DNA from: Pseudomonadota bacterium | Lineage (GTDB): Bacteria; Pseudomonadota; Alphaproteobacteria; Rhizobiales; Xanthobacteraceae | Direction of reading: 5' to 3' | NCBI GenBank assembly: GCA_023422775.1 | Contig: JAFAGM010000120.1 | Coordinates: forward strand, 40,334-104,333 | Length of the DNA stretch: 64,000 nt | In this document: positions 15,364 through 24,753 of the stretch, one piece after another | How the letters are laid out: every line of letters begins with the position of its first letter | Numbering within the stretch: position 1 is the first letter of the stretch | Notes under the pieces: model-generated | The model's input: the letters and a program-made list of their open reading frames with translations, nothing else | Told to the model about the DNA's origin: nothing | The model's database searches: none | Made by a program: the position numbers and the translations under genes

Positions 15364-17367
15364 GTGAACGGCCGCAGCCGCACCCCGAAATGTGTGTTGG
15401 CAAGCGTGGGCCTGAGCCTGCTCGCAGTCGAGGGGGCCGCCAGCGCAGCCGACATGCCATTGAAGGCGCCGGCGCTCCAAGCCGTCCATAGCTGGACCGG
15501 CTTCTATCTCGGCGGTCATGCCGGCTACGGCGGCGGCAGCTTGGGCCCCAATACCAATCCCCTGCCGCTGCAAGGCGTATTCTTTCCCCACAGCATCACC
15601 GGCCTGATCGGCGGCTTTCAGGCCGGCTACAACTTTCAGCTCCCGAACAATCTGGTACTGGGCACGGAGGTCGATGTCTCGTTCCTGAGCACGCTCGATC
15701 GCGCACCGCTTGTGCCGGCCCCCTTCAACACCAGCTTCGACTACATTGCCACGGCCCGCGGTCGTGTCGGGTACGCATTCGGAGCGCTGCTGCCCTACGT
15801 GACCGGCGGCGTTGCCTGGGCCCGGACGCGCGTTGACGTCAATGATGCCGACGGCAGCGTGCTTTCGGAACGCGGACGTGCCCCGCCCGGCTGGACCGCA
15901 GGCGCCGGCGTCGAATATGCTGCCGACGCCAGATGGAGTGCAAAACTCGAATACGGCTACATCGACCTGGGCGCCCGGACCTACGGGCTTGCGGACGTAC
16001 CGCTGCCGGAAGTCGCGGTCGACCCGAAGATCCACACCGTCAAGGTGGGATTGAACTACAAGATCTGGGACGGGCCGGGTCCGGCGGCGTCAGGCGACTA
16101 CGCCATCAAGCCACTCACCCCTCCCACATCCAGGGACTGGAACGTCCACGCGCAAACCACCTTCATATCGCAGGGCTATCCGAGCTTCCGCTCGCCGTAT
16201 CAAGGCACGAACAGCCTGCCCGGCACCGGACGCGTGCGGGAAACCTGGACGGTCGGAGCCTTTCTCGGATGGCGACTGTGGGATGGCGGGGAACTCTATT
16301 TCAATCCGGAGCTTGCGCAGGGCTTCGGAATCGGCGGCACATTGGGCCTGGGAGGTTTTTCAAACGGCGAAGCGCAGAAAGGCGGCGCCGAGTATCCGAG
16401 ATTCCGCGCACAGCGCTATTTGTTCCGGCAGACGTTCGGGCTGGGAGGCGAACAGGAAGAAGTGGCCGATGCGGCCAACCAGTTGCCGGGGAAGCTCGAC
16501 ATCGACCGGGTCACGGTAAGTGTCGGACGATTCGCGGTCGGCGATTTCTTTGACGGCAATTCCTACGCAAAAGATCCACGCGTGGATTTCATGAACTGGG
16601 CAATGTGGTCGTCGGCCGCCTACGATTTTCCGGCCGACCTCCCCGGCTTTACCCGCGGTGCCGTCGTCGAACTCAACCGCAAGGATTGGACGGTGCGCGC
16701 CGGCCTGTTCCAGGTGCCGTCCGCTCCCAACAGCGATATCCTCACCTTCAAGACCGGTGGCGCGGTGGTCGAATTCGAAGAGCGTCACAGCGTGTTCGAC
16801 CAGCCCGGTAAATTGCGGCTCGGCATGTTTGCCAATCGCGGCAATACCGGCAACTACCGAACCGCGGTGGCGATCAGCGCGGCGGACCCGGCGCTCGATA
16901 TCAACGCCGTCATGACGGACATCCAGCGCCAGAATGTCAAATACGGATTCTACGTCAACGCGGAGCAACAGCTCCTGACGGACGTCGGGGTGTTCGCCCG
17001 CGCGAACTGGAACGACGGCCGAAACCAAATCCTGTCCTTTACCGACATTGATCGCAGCGTCTCGGCAGGCCTGTCCGTCAAGGGCAGCCATTGGGGACGG
17101 CCGAGCGATACGTTCGGCCTGGGCGGCGCAGTCAACGGACTGTCCGGCGCACACCGCGATTTCCTGGCGGCCGGCGGTCTGGGCCTGCTGATCGGCGACG
17201 GCCGTCTGAACTACAGCAACGAACGAATCCTCGAGACCTACTACGCCTACGCCATCGACAGGAACTTCACGCTCACCGCCGATTACCAGTTCATCACCAA
17301 CCCCGCCTACAACGCCGACCGCGGCCCGGTACACATCTTCACCGGCCGCTTCCATGGCGAGTTCTAG
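15364..17367 (+). CDS. Fused outer-membrane protein: Omp25-like barrel plus OprB porin
   Basis: 667 aa from the GTG at 15364, which gives a signal peptide (MNGRSRTPKCVLASVGLSLL... cut near AASA). Residues about 28-236 form an Omp25/31-like 8-strand barrel (HSWTGFYLGGHAGYGGG at the start, KVGLNYKIW at the end). Residues about 262-667 form an OprB-type porin (VRAGLFQVPSAPNSD, ending FTGRFHGEF). The linker GPGPAASGDYAIKP is short. The reading frame continues open upstream to a TTG at 15190, so the exact start is uncertain. Two complete outer-membrane barrels in one chain is the notable feature. It ends 3 bp from the convergent CNNM gene. Confidence 0.85.
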   Translation: MNGRSRTPKCVLASVGLSLLAVEGAASAADMPLKAPALQAVHSWTGFYLGGHAGYGGGSLGPNTNPLPLQGVFFPHSITGLIGGFQAGYNFQLPNNLVLGTEVDVSFLSTLDRAPLVPAPFNTSFDYIATARGRVGYAFGALLPYVTGGVAWARTRVDVNDADGSVLSERGRAPPGWTAGAGVEYAADARWSAKLEYGYIDLGARTYGLADVPLPEVAVDPKIHTVKVGLNYKIWDGPGPAASGDYAIKPLTPPTSRDWNVHAQTTFISQGYPSFRSPYQGTNSLPGTGRVRETWTVGAFLGWRLWDGGELYFNPELAQGFGIGGTLGLGGFSNGEAQKGGAEYPRFRAQRYLFRQTFGLGGEQEEVADAANQLPGKLDIDRVTVSVGRFAVGDFFDGNSYAKDPRVDFMNWAMWSSAAYDFPADLPGFTRGAVVELNRKDWTVRAGLFQVPSAPNSDILTFKTGGAVVEFEERHSVFDQPGKLRLGMFANRGNTGNYRTAVAISAADPALDINAVMTDIQRQNVKYGFYVNAEQQLLTDVGVFARANWNDGRNQILSFTDIDRSVSAGLSVKGSHWGRPSDTFGLGGAVNGLSGAHRDFLAAGGLGLLIGDGRLNYSNERILETYYAYAIDRNFTLTADYQFITNPAYNADRGPVHIFTGRFHGEF

Positions 17368-17370
17368 GCA

Positions 17371-18696
17371 TCAGGCCGCTCTGCCGGAGACGGCGTTATC
17401 CATCCGGACGGCCAATACCTTGTCGATGCGCCGGCCGTCGAGATCGAGAACCTCGAAGCGCCAGCCATCGACATCAACGCGATTTCCGACATCGGGTATC
17501 CTGCCGAAATGGCTGAGCAGGAAACCCGCAACCGTCTGGTAGGAACGCGACGCCGGCAGCACAATCTGGAGCAGCGAGGCGAACTCCACGGCGGGCATCC
17601 ATCCCGAGATCAAATACGACCCGTCGTCGCGCTTCACGGCCGCCTCTTCCGGCGGGCCCTCTTCGGTGTGAAAGCCGCCGACGATCGCTTCGAGGATATC
17701 TGCGCTCGTCACCACGCCCTGGAACACGCCGTACTCGTCATGCACCAGTCCCATATGGACCGCGGAGTCCCGCAGCACCGCCACGACATCCCTCGCGTCG
17801 AGGAATTCGGGAATCACCGGAGCTGGGCGGACGAGCTTGCGTATGTCGGGCTCCTGCCTCGAAAGATAGCTGTCCAGGATGTCCTTGGCATTGACGATTC
17901 CGAGCGCGGCGTCGGCATCCTCATCGAAAACCACGAAGCGGGAATGGGTGCTGGCCGCCAGCGCCGACCGGATCTCCTCGGACGTGTCGGAGAGATCGAT
18001 CATGCTGACCTCGCGCCGGGGCGTCATGACCGCGCCGACGGGAAGATCGCCGAGACGCATCACGCCGGCGATCATCTCTTTTTCCCCCGGTTCGAGCACG
18101 CCGGCGTTTTCGGCTTCGACGACCAGCGTGCGGATTTCGTCCTCGCTCACCTTCTCGCCGGCCTCACCACGGTGACCCAGCAGCCACAGCAGGGCTTTGC
18201 CGGATCGATCGAGGAGCCACACAGCAGGTGCGGAGATCTTCGCAAGCAGCGTCATGAACGGCGCCACCCGCACCGCCACCGATTCCGGATCGCGGAGCGC
18301 AATCTGCTTCGGCACCAGTTCACCCATGATGAGGGATGCGTAGGTGATGACCGTGACGACGGTGCCGACGCCGACGGCATCCGCCACGCCTTGCGACCAT
18401 CCGGCCTCGATCAGCAGGGCCGTCAGCCGCTGACCGAGCGTGGCGCCGGAAAACGCGCCGGACAGGACGCCGATGAGGGTAATGCCGATCTGAACCGTCG
18501 AAAGAAACTTGCCGGGATCGGACGCCAGGGCCAATGCACGGCGGGAACCCCTGACGTTCTTCTCGACCAGCGCCGCAAGTCGTGCCGGCCGCGACGAAAC
18601 GATGGCGAGCTCGGACATTGCCAGCAAGCCGTTGATGACGATCAGGACCGTCACGATCCCGAGTTCGACGTAAAGCATTATTCTTGTGGGTTCCAT
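17371..18696 (-). CDS. CNNM/HlyC-CorC-family membrane protein with CBS pair
   Basis: 441-aa member of the hemolysin-C/CorC/CNNM family. An N-terminal DUF21 membrane domain (about residues 5-190; GLLAMSELAIVSS, IGITLIGVLSGAFSGATLG, YASLIMGELVPKQ) is followed by a CBS-domain pair (about 205-340, VMTPRREVSMID onwards). A C-terminal transporter-associated domain follows (DDGSYLISGWMP, about 355 to the end). Family members are linked to Mg2+/Co2+ efflux or membrane repair, not to true haemolysis. Confidence 0.9.
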   Translation of the reverse strand: MEPTRIMLYVELGIVTVLIVINGLLAMSELAIVSSRPARLAALVEKNVRGSRRALALASDPGKFLSTVQIGITLIGVLSGAFSGATLGQRLTALLIEAGWSQGVADAVGVGTVVTVITYASLIMGELVPKQIALRDPESVAVRVAPFMTLLAKISAPAVWLLDRSGKALLWLLGHRGEAGEKVSEDEIRTLVVEAENAGVLEPGEKEMIAGVMRLGDLPVGAVMTPRREVSMIDLSDTSEEIRSALAASTHSRFVVFDEDADAALGIVNAKDILDSYLSRQEPDIRKLVRPAPVIPEFLDARDVVAVLRDSAVHMGLVHDEYGVFQGVVTSADILEAIVGGFHTEEGPPEEAAVKRDDGSYLISGWMPAVEFASLLQIVLPASRSYQTVAGFLLSHFGRIPDVGNRVDVDGWRFEVLDLDGRRIDKVLAVRMDNAVSGRAA

Positions 18697-18778
18697 TCCC
18701 CGGAAGACAGTGACCTTGCTAGATAGTCATTCGTCCCTAAAGCCAAAAGCGCGCGCAAATGCCGCAACTGCGACGCCC

Positions 18779-20410
18779 CTATCCCGCCGGCTGGAACGAA
18801 TCCGCGCGCGCCACCGCCCAGGCGTCATGGAACCGCGGATCCTGAGTGCCTTCGATCAACTCACCCGGACGCAGCGACGGATAGAGTTTCGCATAGGACA
18901 ACGTATCGTTGGTGGAGGACCGCTGCGAGAAATGGATCGGCCGCAATTGCCGCGGATGTTCAAGCCCCGCCGCAGCGATAAGCTCTGACAGGGCGTGCAG
19001 GGTAGCGTGGTGATAGCTGTAGACCCGCTCGATCTTGAGCGGCACGACAAGCGCCCGCGCGCGAAGCGGATCCTGGGTGGTCACGCCGGTCGGGCACCGG
19101 TCAGTATGGCAGCTCAGCGACTGGATGCAGCCGAGCGCGAACATGAAGCCGCGCGCCGAATTGCACCAGTCGGCGCCGATCGCCATCGCGCGCGCCATGT
19201 CGAATGCGGTGGCAATCTTGCCGGCGGCGCCGATCTTGATGCGGTCGCGGGCATTGATGCCGATCAGCGCGTTGTGAACGAAATTGACGCCCTCGCGCAT
19301 CGGCATGCCGAGATGGTCCATGAATTCCAGCGGCGCAGCACCGGTGCCGCCTTCATTGCCGTCGACCACGATGAAATCGGGATATATCCCGGTCTCCAGC
19401 ATCGCCTTGCAGATGGCCAGGAATTCCCAGGGGTGACCGACACATAGCTTGAACCCGGCGGGCTTGCCGCCGGACAGTCGCCGCATCTCGCCGATGAAGA
19501 CCATCATTTCCAGCGGCGTCGAGAAGGCGCGATGGGTGGCCGGCGAAATGCAATCCTCGCCCATGGGAACGCCGCGAATCTTGGAGATCTCCTCGGAGAC
19601 CTTGGCCGCCGGGAGAACCCCGCCATGCCCGGGCTTGGCGCCCTGGCTCACCTTGAGTTCGACCATCTTGATCTGATGGTCGCTGGCGATGCGGGCAAAT
19701 TCCTCCGGATTGAACGAACCGTCGCGGTTGCGGCAGCCGAAATAGCCCGAGCCGATTTCCCAGATGATGTCGCCGCCGTTTTCGCGGTGATAGGGGCTGA
19801 CGCCGCCTTCGCCGGTGTCATGGGCAAAGCCGCCCTTCTTCGCACCCGCATTCAGCGCCCGCACCGCGTTGGGGCTGAGCGCGCCGAAACTCATCGCGGA
19901 GATGTTGAAGACCGAGGCCGAGTATGGCCTGGTGCAATCGGGGCCGCCGATGGTGACGCGAAACTGCTCGACGGCGCGCGGCTTCGGCAGCATCGAATGG
20001 TGCAGCCATTCGTAGCCGTCGCGATAGACGTCCTCCTGGGTGCCGAACGGCCGCTTGTCGAGCACCATCTTGGCGCGCTGATAGACCAGCGCGCGGGTGT
20101 CGCGGGAAAACGGCATGCCGTCCTTCTCGCTCTCGAAGAAATATTGCCGCATCTCCGGCCTGATCTCTTCGAGCAGGAAGCGGATATGCGCCGAGATCGG
20201 ATAGTTGCGCAGGACGGCGTGGTTCTTCTGGGTGAGATCGCGAATGCCGAGCAGCGTGAGCGCGCCAAAGATGAAAATCGGGATCGCGAGCAATTCCCAG
20301 ACCTTGACCTTGGCATCGAATATCCCGATGCCGACCAGCAAAGCCGTGACGACGGCGCAGATCGTCAGGATGATGTAGCGTGGCGAGAACGGAAGCAGCA
20401 GCGTTTCCAT
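18779..20410 (-). CDS. FMN-binding glutamate-synthase-family protein, membrane-anchored
   Basis: 543-aa protein with the FMN/2-oxoglutarate barrel of glutamate synthase (GltS central domain) but no amidotransferase domain. Two N-terminal hydrophobic segments (about residues 10-50) suggest membrane attachment. Core motifs: GEGGVSPYH, SQGAKPGHGGVLP, VDGNEGGTGAAP and CHTDRCPTGVTTQ, the last carrying cysteines of a possible 3Fe-4S site. The ATG at 20410 has a gagagg ribosome site; a TTG at 20428 is less likely. Stand-alone members are often annotated as glutamate synthase, but their true reaction is not settled. Confidence 0.88.
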   Translation of the reverse strand: METLLLPFSPRYIILTICAVVTALLVGIGIFDAKVKVWELLAIPIFIFGALTLLGIRDLTQKNHAVLRNYPISAHIRFLLEEIRPEMRQYFFESEKDGMPFSRDTRALVYQRAKMVLDKRPFGTQEDVYRDGYEWLHHSMLPKPRAVEQFRVTIGGPDCTRPYSASVFNISAMSFGALSPNAVRALNAGAKKGGFAHDTGEGGVSPYHRENGGDIIWEIGSGYFGCRNRDGSFNPEEFARIASDHQIKMVELKVSQGAKPGHGGVLPAAKVSEEISKIRGVPMGEDCISPATHRAFSTPLEMMVFIGEMRRLSGGKPAGFKLCVGHPWEFLAICKAMLETGIYPDFIVVDGNEGGTGAAPLEFMDHLGMPMREGVNFVHNALIGINARDRIKIGAAGKIATAFDMARAMAIGADWCNSARGFMFALGCIQSLSCHTDRCPTGVTTQDPLRARALVVPLKIERVYSYHHATLHALSELIAAAGLEHPRQLRPIHFSQRSSTNDTLSYAKLYPSLRPGELIEGTQDPRFHDAWAVARADSFQPAG

Positions 20411-20602
20411 AGAATCCCTCTCGGCCAATTATTCCTGCCGGCCCGCAGCTTAGTCCAACCGATGGAGCAAGCGCCATACGATATACGGGCGGATATTCGC
20501 GGATGTGACAACGAACGCCAAAAATATCTGCCGGAACACTTGCCACCGTTTCCCGATCGATCGGGACCGCCTTTTGCAGTGCAGCGCACGGCCTGCCGCG
20601 GT

Positions 20603-21475
20603 TCAGTGGCTGTGCGGTCGCATCTCGTGCGGAATCCTGCCCTGTTGCAGGCCATGCTGGCCCAGCCATGCGTCGGTGGTCGAAATCGCGCGGTCGATGT
20701 GATCTGCCGTCCGCGAGAAATCGTACGGAGAACCCGCCAATGGGCATAGCGGCGGCACGACGAAATACTCGATATCAGGTTCGAGGGCTTCGAGTTCGCT
20801 GACCAATTGCCGGGCAATCAGGAGCGTCAGGGCGTGCAGCGCGTTCGCGACCGCGCCCACCGGCGGCGCCTGCGTCGCGCAGGCGTGCCCGGTCGGCAGG
20901 ATGATGAGGCGCCGCGCGCCTTTCTTGACGGCGACCTGAATCGGCGTGTTGCTGGAGATTGCGCCGTCAGCGAGATAGTAATCCTTGTAGTGGATCGGGC
21001 TGAACGCGCCGGGGATGGCGGTGGAGGCCACGATCGCCTCCGCAGTCGAGCCTTCCGACAGCACGACGCTGTCGCCGGAGATGATGTCTGTCGTGACGAT
21101 GTGCACCGGCAGCTTCGCATCCTCCAGATTGCGATAGGGGATGTGGTCCTCGATCAGCCTGCGAATGCCGTCGTGAGGGATCAGGAAGTCGCGGCGCCAC
21201 AGAAAGCTCAGCACCGTACGCCAGTTCATCGGAAAAACGTCGTTCCGCTTCAGGCCGCGCCAGATGGCAGCCAGCCGCCTGACGCCATCGAGCGTCGGAT
21301 CGCCGGCATAGAAGGCGCCGTTCAGCGCGCCGACGCTGGAGCCGACGACCATGTCCGCGGCGACGCCGTGGGCGGCGAGCGACTGCAGCATGCCGACCTG
21401 AATGGCGCCAAAGCTCCCGCCGCCCGCGAGCACGAAGGCGGTCTTCGTTCGCCCGATCTGGTCGCGTACCGACAC
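20603..21475 (-). CDS. Patatin-like phospholipase
   Basis: 290-aa patatin-fold lipid acyl hydrolase. Oxyanion loop AGGGSFGAIQVG (about 17-28), nucleophile elbow GSSVG (Ser about residue 46) and the DGA of the Ser-Asp dyad (LADGAISSN, about 167-175) are present. It starts with GTG. There is no signal peptide, so it probably acts on inner-leaflet or storage lipids. It shares no operon with its neighbours; a palindromic repeat lies upstream. Confidence 0.9.
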   Translation of the reverse strand: MSVRDQIGRTKTAFVLAGGGSFGAIQVGMLQSLAAHGVAADMVVGSSVGALNGAFYAGDPTLDGVRRLAAIWRGLKRNDVFPMNWRTVLSFLWRRDFLIPHDGIRRLIEDHIPYRNLEDAKLPVHIVTTDIISGDSVVLSEGSTAEAIVASTAIPGAFSPIHYKDYYLADGAISSNTPIQVAVKKGARRLIILPTGHACATQAPPVGAVANALHALTLLIARQLVSELEALEPDIEYFVVPPLCPLAGSPYDFSRTADHIDRAISTTDAWLGQHGLQQGRIPHEMRPHSH

Positions 21476-21570
21476 GCGTGGTTACTCCCGATATCGCCGC
21501 GTCGGAGATGGGCGCGCGGCGTTAGGGAGTGGTTATAGCAATGGGGGAATGGGGAGTGCTACCGAGGCTC

Positions 21571-21676
21571 CCGTCATTCCGGGGCGATGCGAAGCATCGA
21601 ACCCGGAATCTCGAGATTCCCCGATGTGCAATTGCACATCTGAGGTCTGGTCTTTCGGACCATCCCGGAATGACGG
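21571..21676. repeat. Palindromic intergenic repeat (gtcattccgg type)
   Basis: Begins ccgtcattccggggcgatgc and ends with the complement catcccggaatgacgg, with internal inverted pairs (cgatgcgaagcatcg, ggaatctcgagattcc, gtgcaattgcac). This layered structure is typical of the dispersed palindromic elements of Bradyrhizobium-type genomes. It lies between the ends of two genes and may act as a transcription stop or mRNA stabiliser. Confidence 0.8.
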
Positions 21677-21683
21677 AGACTTA

Positions 21684-22457
21684 TCAGCGCTCGACGAACG
21701 CCTTTTCGATCACGAAATGGCCGGGCTTGCTGCCGCTGCCTTCGACGAAGCCCCCGGACTCGAACATCTGCTTCAGTTCTTCCAGCATGCCCGGGCTGCC
21801 GCACATCATGATGCGGTCGGTCTCGATATTCAGTGGCGACTGGTGGATGTCGTTGAACAACTGCTCGGACGAGATCAGGTCGGTGATGCGGCCGCGGTTG
21901 CGGAACGGCTCGCGGGTCACGGTCGGGTAGTACAGCAGCTTCTCCGACAGCAGCGGTCCGAACATCTCGTCGTCACGCAGCTTGGCGACGAGCTGTTCGC
22001 CATAAGCAAGCTCGGAGACCTGCCGGCAACCGTGCACGAGCACGATGGTCTCGAAGCGGTCATAGACGTCGGGGTCCTTGATCAGGCTCGCGAACGGCGC
22101 GAGGCCCGTGCCGGTGGACAGCAGCAGCAGGCGGTTGCCCGGGATCAGGTTATCAGTGATCAGCGTGCCGGTCGCCTTGCGGCCGACCAGGATTTCGTCG
22201 CCCTCGCGGATCTTCTGCAGCTTCGAGGTCAGCGGCCCGTCCGCGACCTTGATGGAGAAGAATTCGAGTTCTTCCTCGTGATTGGCGCTCGCCATGCTGT
22301 AGGCGCGCAGCAGCGGCCGGCCCTCGATCTCGAGACCGATCATCGCGAACTGGCCGTTCTGGAAGCGGAAGCCGGTATCGCGCGTGGCGGTGAAGCTGAA
22401 CAGCGTATCGGTCCAGTGGCGAACGGAAAGAACTTTCTCTTTATAGAACGCGCTCAT
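21684..22457 (-). CDS. fpr: Ferredoxin--NADP+ reductase
   Basis: 257-aa FAD flavoprotein of the bacterial subclass of plant-type reductases. The FAD motif RAYSMAS (about 50-56), NADP-binding STGTGLAPFASLI (about 114-126), CGSPGM and the C-terminal VEKAF-like extension (FVIEKAFVER) are all seen. It starts at 22457, giving MSAFYKEKV; the ORF upstream is not coding. It transfers electrons between NADPH and ferredoxin or flavodoxin; in this group it serves redox defence and iron-sulfur or siderophore metabolism. Confidence 0.92.
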   Translation of the reverse strand: MSAFYKEKVLSVRHWTDTLFSFTATRDTGFRFQNGQFAMIGLEIEGRPLLRAYSMASANHEEELEFFSIKVADGPLTSKLQKIREGDEILVGRKATGTLITDNLIPGNRLLLLSTGTGLAPFASLIKDPDVYDRFETIVLVHGCRQVSELAYGEQLVAKLRDDEMFGPLLSEKLLYYPTVTREPFRNRGRITDLISSEQLFNDIHQSPLNIETDRIMMCGSPGMLEELKQMFESGGFVEGSGSKPGHFVIEKAFVER

Positions 22458-22753
22458 GTGTTTTCGTTTTTCCTGACGTCTCGGTATAGAACGTTTCGGT
22501 CCTCGGCCTCGAAGTGCCAAAAGTCTGCGAAATCATCGGCGAAGTGGCGCGTCATTTGCGCACGGCAGACAGATAGTCAATATGACCTACAGCACAATCG
22601 AAAACTCGGAATGGCTGTCGCCCCATTTTGCAAAATGGTTCGATCGACTTCGTTAACGTCCCGTAACGCAATTAACTTGCTGAATTCGGCAGTGTTCTGG
22701 CAATAAATTACTCTGCGGGTTTGTGGAATTCCTCTAGTTTACGAGATGGGTAA

Positions 22754-23710
22754 ATGCTCAACAGCCAGCGCGTATTCGTGGACGCCGTCCGGCAATACTG
22801 CGCCCGAAACAACGTATCGGTCGAACTCAGGTCGCAGGGCTGGGTCATCATCATGCAACGCGGCTCGCAGCGGCAGCTTGCGTTCGGCTATGACCTCGGC
22901 CTGAACAGCGCGGTCGCGCATCGCATTGCCAATGACAAGGCCGCCACCTCGGAGGTCTTGCAGCTTGCCGATATCCCGTGCATCCCGCACACGCTGTTCC
23001 TGAACCCGTCGCTTTACCAATACGTTCCCCCACAGCGATCGTGGGAACGCATGCTCCACCTGATCAAGGATCATCCGGCCGGCCTTGTCCTGAAGCCGAA
23101 TGACGGCACCAGCGGAAAATCGGTCCACAAGGTCCTGACGGAATCGGATCTCGAAATCGCCGCTCATCGGATCTTCGCTTCGAACCAGAGCCTGGCGATT
23201 TCCCCCTACGTGGAGATTGAGCAGGAGATCCGGGTGGTCATTCTCGACGATCGGCCCATCGTGGCCTACAGCAAGCAGCGCCCGTCGGTCGTGGGCGATG
23301 GCAAGCGTTCGGTGCTGGAGCTGGTGCTCGCGGGAACGCCACATGCGAAGCGGGCCAGCGTCCTCACCAGCGCTTCCGAAAGCCCGGACAATGCCGGGCT
23401 TGATTCGATACCGCCGCCGGGCCAGCGCCGCGTCGTGAGCTGGCGGCACAATCTCGATTCCGGCGCACAGCCCGTCCTGCTGGAGCAAGGCGCCGATCGG
23501 GACGCCTGCGTCGAGATTGCGCGGAGAGCAGCCGGCGCCATCAACATTCGCTTCGGATCGATCGACGTCGTGCAGGTCGAAGGCTCCTGGAAGATTCTCG
23601 AAATCAATTCGGGCGTCATGATGGAAGCGCTCAGCGGATCGCATCCCGAGCTGGTCTTTGCGGCATACAGCGCCGCGCTGGATAAAGTGTTTGGCCAAAC
23701 GAGAGCATAA
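22754..23710 (+). CDS. Orphan ATP-grasp ligase
   Basis: 318-aa ATP-grasp enzyme resembling the C-terminal ATP-grasp part of cyanophycin synthetase and RimK/glutathione-synthetase-like ligases. ATP-binding segments LVLKPNDGTSGKSVHKV (about 113-129) and YVEIEQEIRVVILDDRPIV are present, and the Mg-binding end ILEINSGVMME (about 280-290). It would join a carboxylate to an amine or thiol with ATP hydrolysis. No peptide precursor, second ligase or transporter is adjacent, so its product is unknown. The next gene follows by 27 bp and could be co-transcribed. Confidence 0.8.
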   Translation: MLNSQRVFVDAVRQYCARNNVSVELRSQGWVIIMQRGSQRQLAFGYDLGLNSAVAHRIANDKAATSEVLQLADIPCIPHTLFLNPSLYQYVPPQRSWERMLHLIKDHPAGLVLKPNDGTSGKSVHKVLTESDLEIAAHRIFASNQSLAISPYVEIEQEIRVVILDDRPIVAYSKQRPSVVGDGKRSVLELVLAGTPHAKRASVLTSASESPDNAGLDSIPPPGQRRVVSWRHNLDSGAQPVLLEQGADRDACVEIARRAAGAINIRFGSIDVVQVEGSWKILEINSGVMMEALSGSHPELVFAAYSAALDKVFGQTRA

Positions 23711-23737
23711 CCGACAACGCCATAGGGAGAGAACACC

Positions 23738-24739
23738 ATGAGCGACGCCGTCAATCGTCAAATCCTGCTGGTCGAGAAGCCCACCGGCAAACTGGGGCCC
23801 GAGCACTTCAAGATGGTCAAAGGCACCGTACCCGAGCCGAAGGACGGTGAGGTGCTGGTGCGGACGCGCTACATTTCACTCGACGCTGCCAACCGGGCAT
23901 GGATGCACGGCGCCACCTACCGCGCCGCGGTGGAAGCCAACACCGTGATGGCGGGCGGCAGCATTGCCGAAGTCGTTTCGTCGAAAGCGGCGGGACTTGC
24001 GCCTGGCGATCTCGTGTTCGGCGATACCGGCTGGCAGGATTACGCCGCGGTACCGGCGAAGCATCTGAACAAGATGCCGAAGCTGGAGCCGATGACGCAT
24101 CTCTTGAGCGTGTACGGCATCGCCGGCCTCACCGCCTATTTCGGCCTGCTGCATGTCGGCAAGCCCAGGGAAGGCGAGACGGTGGTCGTGTCGGCAGCGG
24201 CCGGCTCGGTCGGATCGATCGTCGGGCAGATTGCGAAGATCAAGGGTTGCAAGGTCATCGGCATCGCCGGCGGCAAGGACAAATGCCACTGGCTCACTTC
24301 CGAACTCGGCTTCGACGCCGCGGTCGACTACAAGGACGGCGCGACCTACAAGGCGCTGCGGGCGGCGGCGCAGAAGGGCATCGACGTCTATTTCGACAAT
24401 GTCGGCGGCGACATTCTCGAAGCCTGCATCTCGCTGATGAACAATCGCGGCCGCATCGCCTGCTGCGGCGCGATCTCGCAGTATGACGGCGTGCCGTCGG
24501 CCCACGGCCCGCGCGGCGTGCCCGGCCAGATCGTGGTGAAGCGCCTCACCATGCAGGGCTTCATCGTGATGGACTACATGGACCAGAGCGCCGCCGCGCT
24601 GGCTGACCTGCAGTCGTGGGTGGCCTCCGGCAAGCTGAAGGTGCAGGAGGACGTCATCGACGGCATCGAGAACACGCCGAAGGCGCTGATCGGACTGCTC
24701 GCCGGGGAAAACCGCGGCAAGCGGATGGTGAGGGTGTAG
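23738..24739 (+). CDS. NADP-dependent MDR oxidoreductase (PTGR/CurA-like)
   Basis: 333-aa zinc-independent medium-chain reductase of the prostaglandin reductase / CurA type. The nucleotide fold shows SAAAGSVGSIVGQIAK (about 152-167) and YFDNVGGDILEACI (about 217-230). A strong ribosome site (gggaga) precedes the ATG. Family enzymes reduce activated C=C bonds of enals and enones with NADPH, typically in detoxification. It may share an mRNA with the upstream ATP-grasp gene. Confidence 0.9.
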   Translation: MSDAVNRQILLVEKPTGKLGPEHFKMVKGTVPEPKDGEVLVRTRYISLDAANRAWMHGATYRAAVEANTVMAGGSIAEVVSSKAAGLAPGDLVFGDTGWQDYAAVPAKHLNKMPKLEPMTHLLSVYGIAGLTAYFGLLHVGKPREGETVVVSAAAGSVGSIVGQIAKIKGCKVIGIAGGKDKCHWLTSELGFDAAVDYKDGATYKALRAAAQKGIDVYFDNVGGDILEACISLMNNRGRIACCGAISQYDGVPSAHGPRGVPGQIVVKRLTMQGFIVMDYMDQSAAALADLQSWVASGKLKVQEDVIDGIENTPKALIGLLAGENRGKRMVRV

Positions 24740-24753
24740 CAGTGAGACCCCCA

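Noticed and set aside
21571..21676. CRISPR-like or riboswitch-like structured element
   Set aside because: There is a single palindromic unit with no regular repeat-spacer series, and it lies at gene ends rather than in a leader. It matches the dispersed palindromic repeat type.
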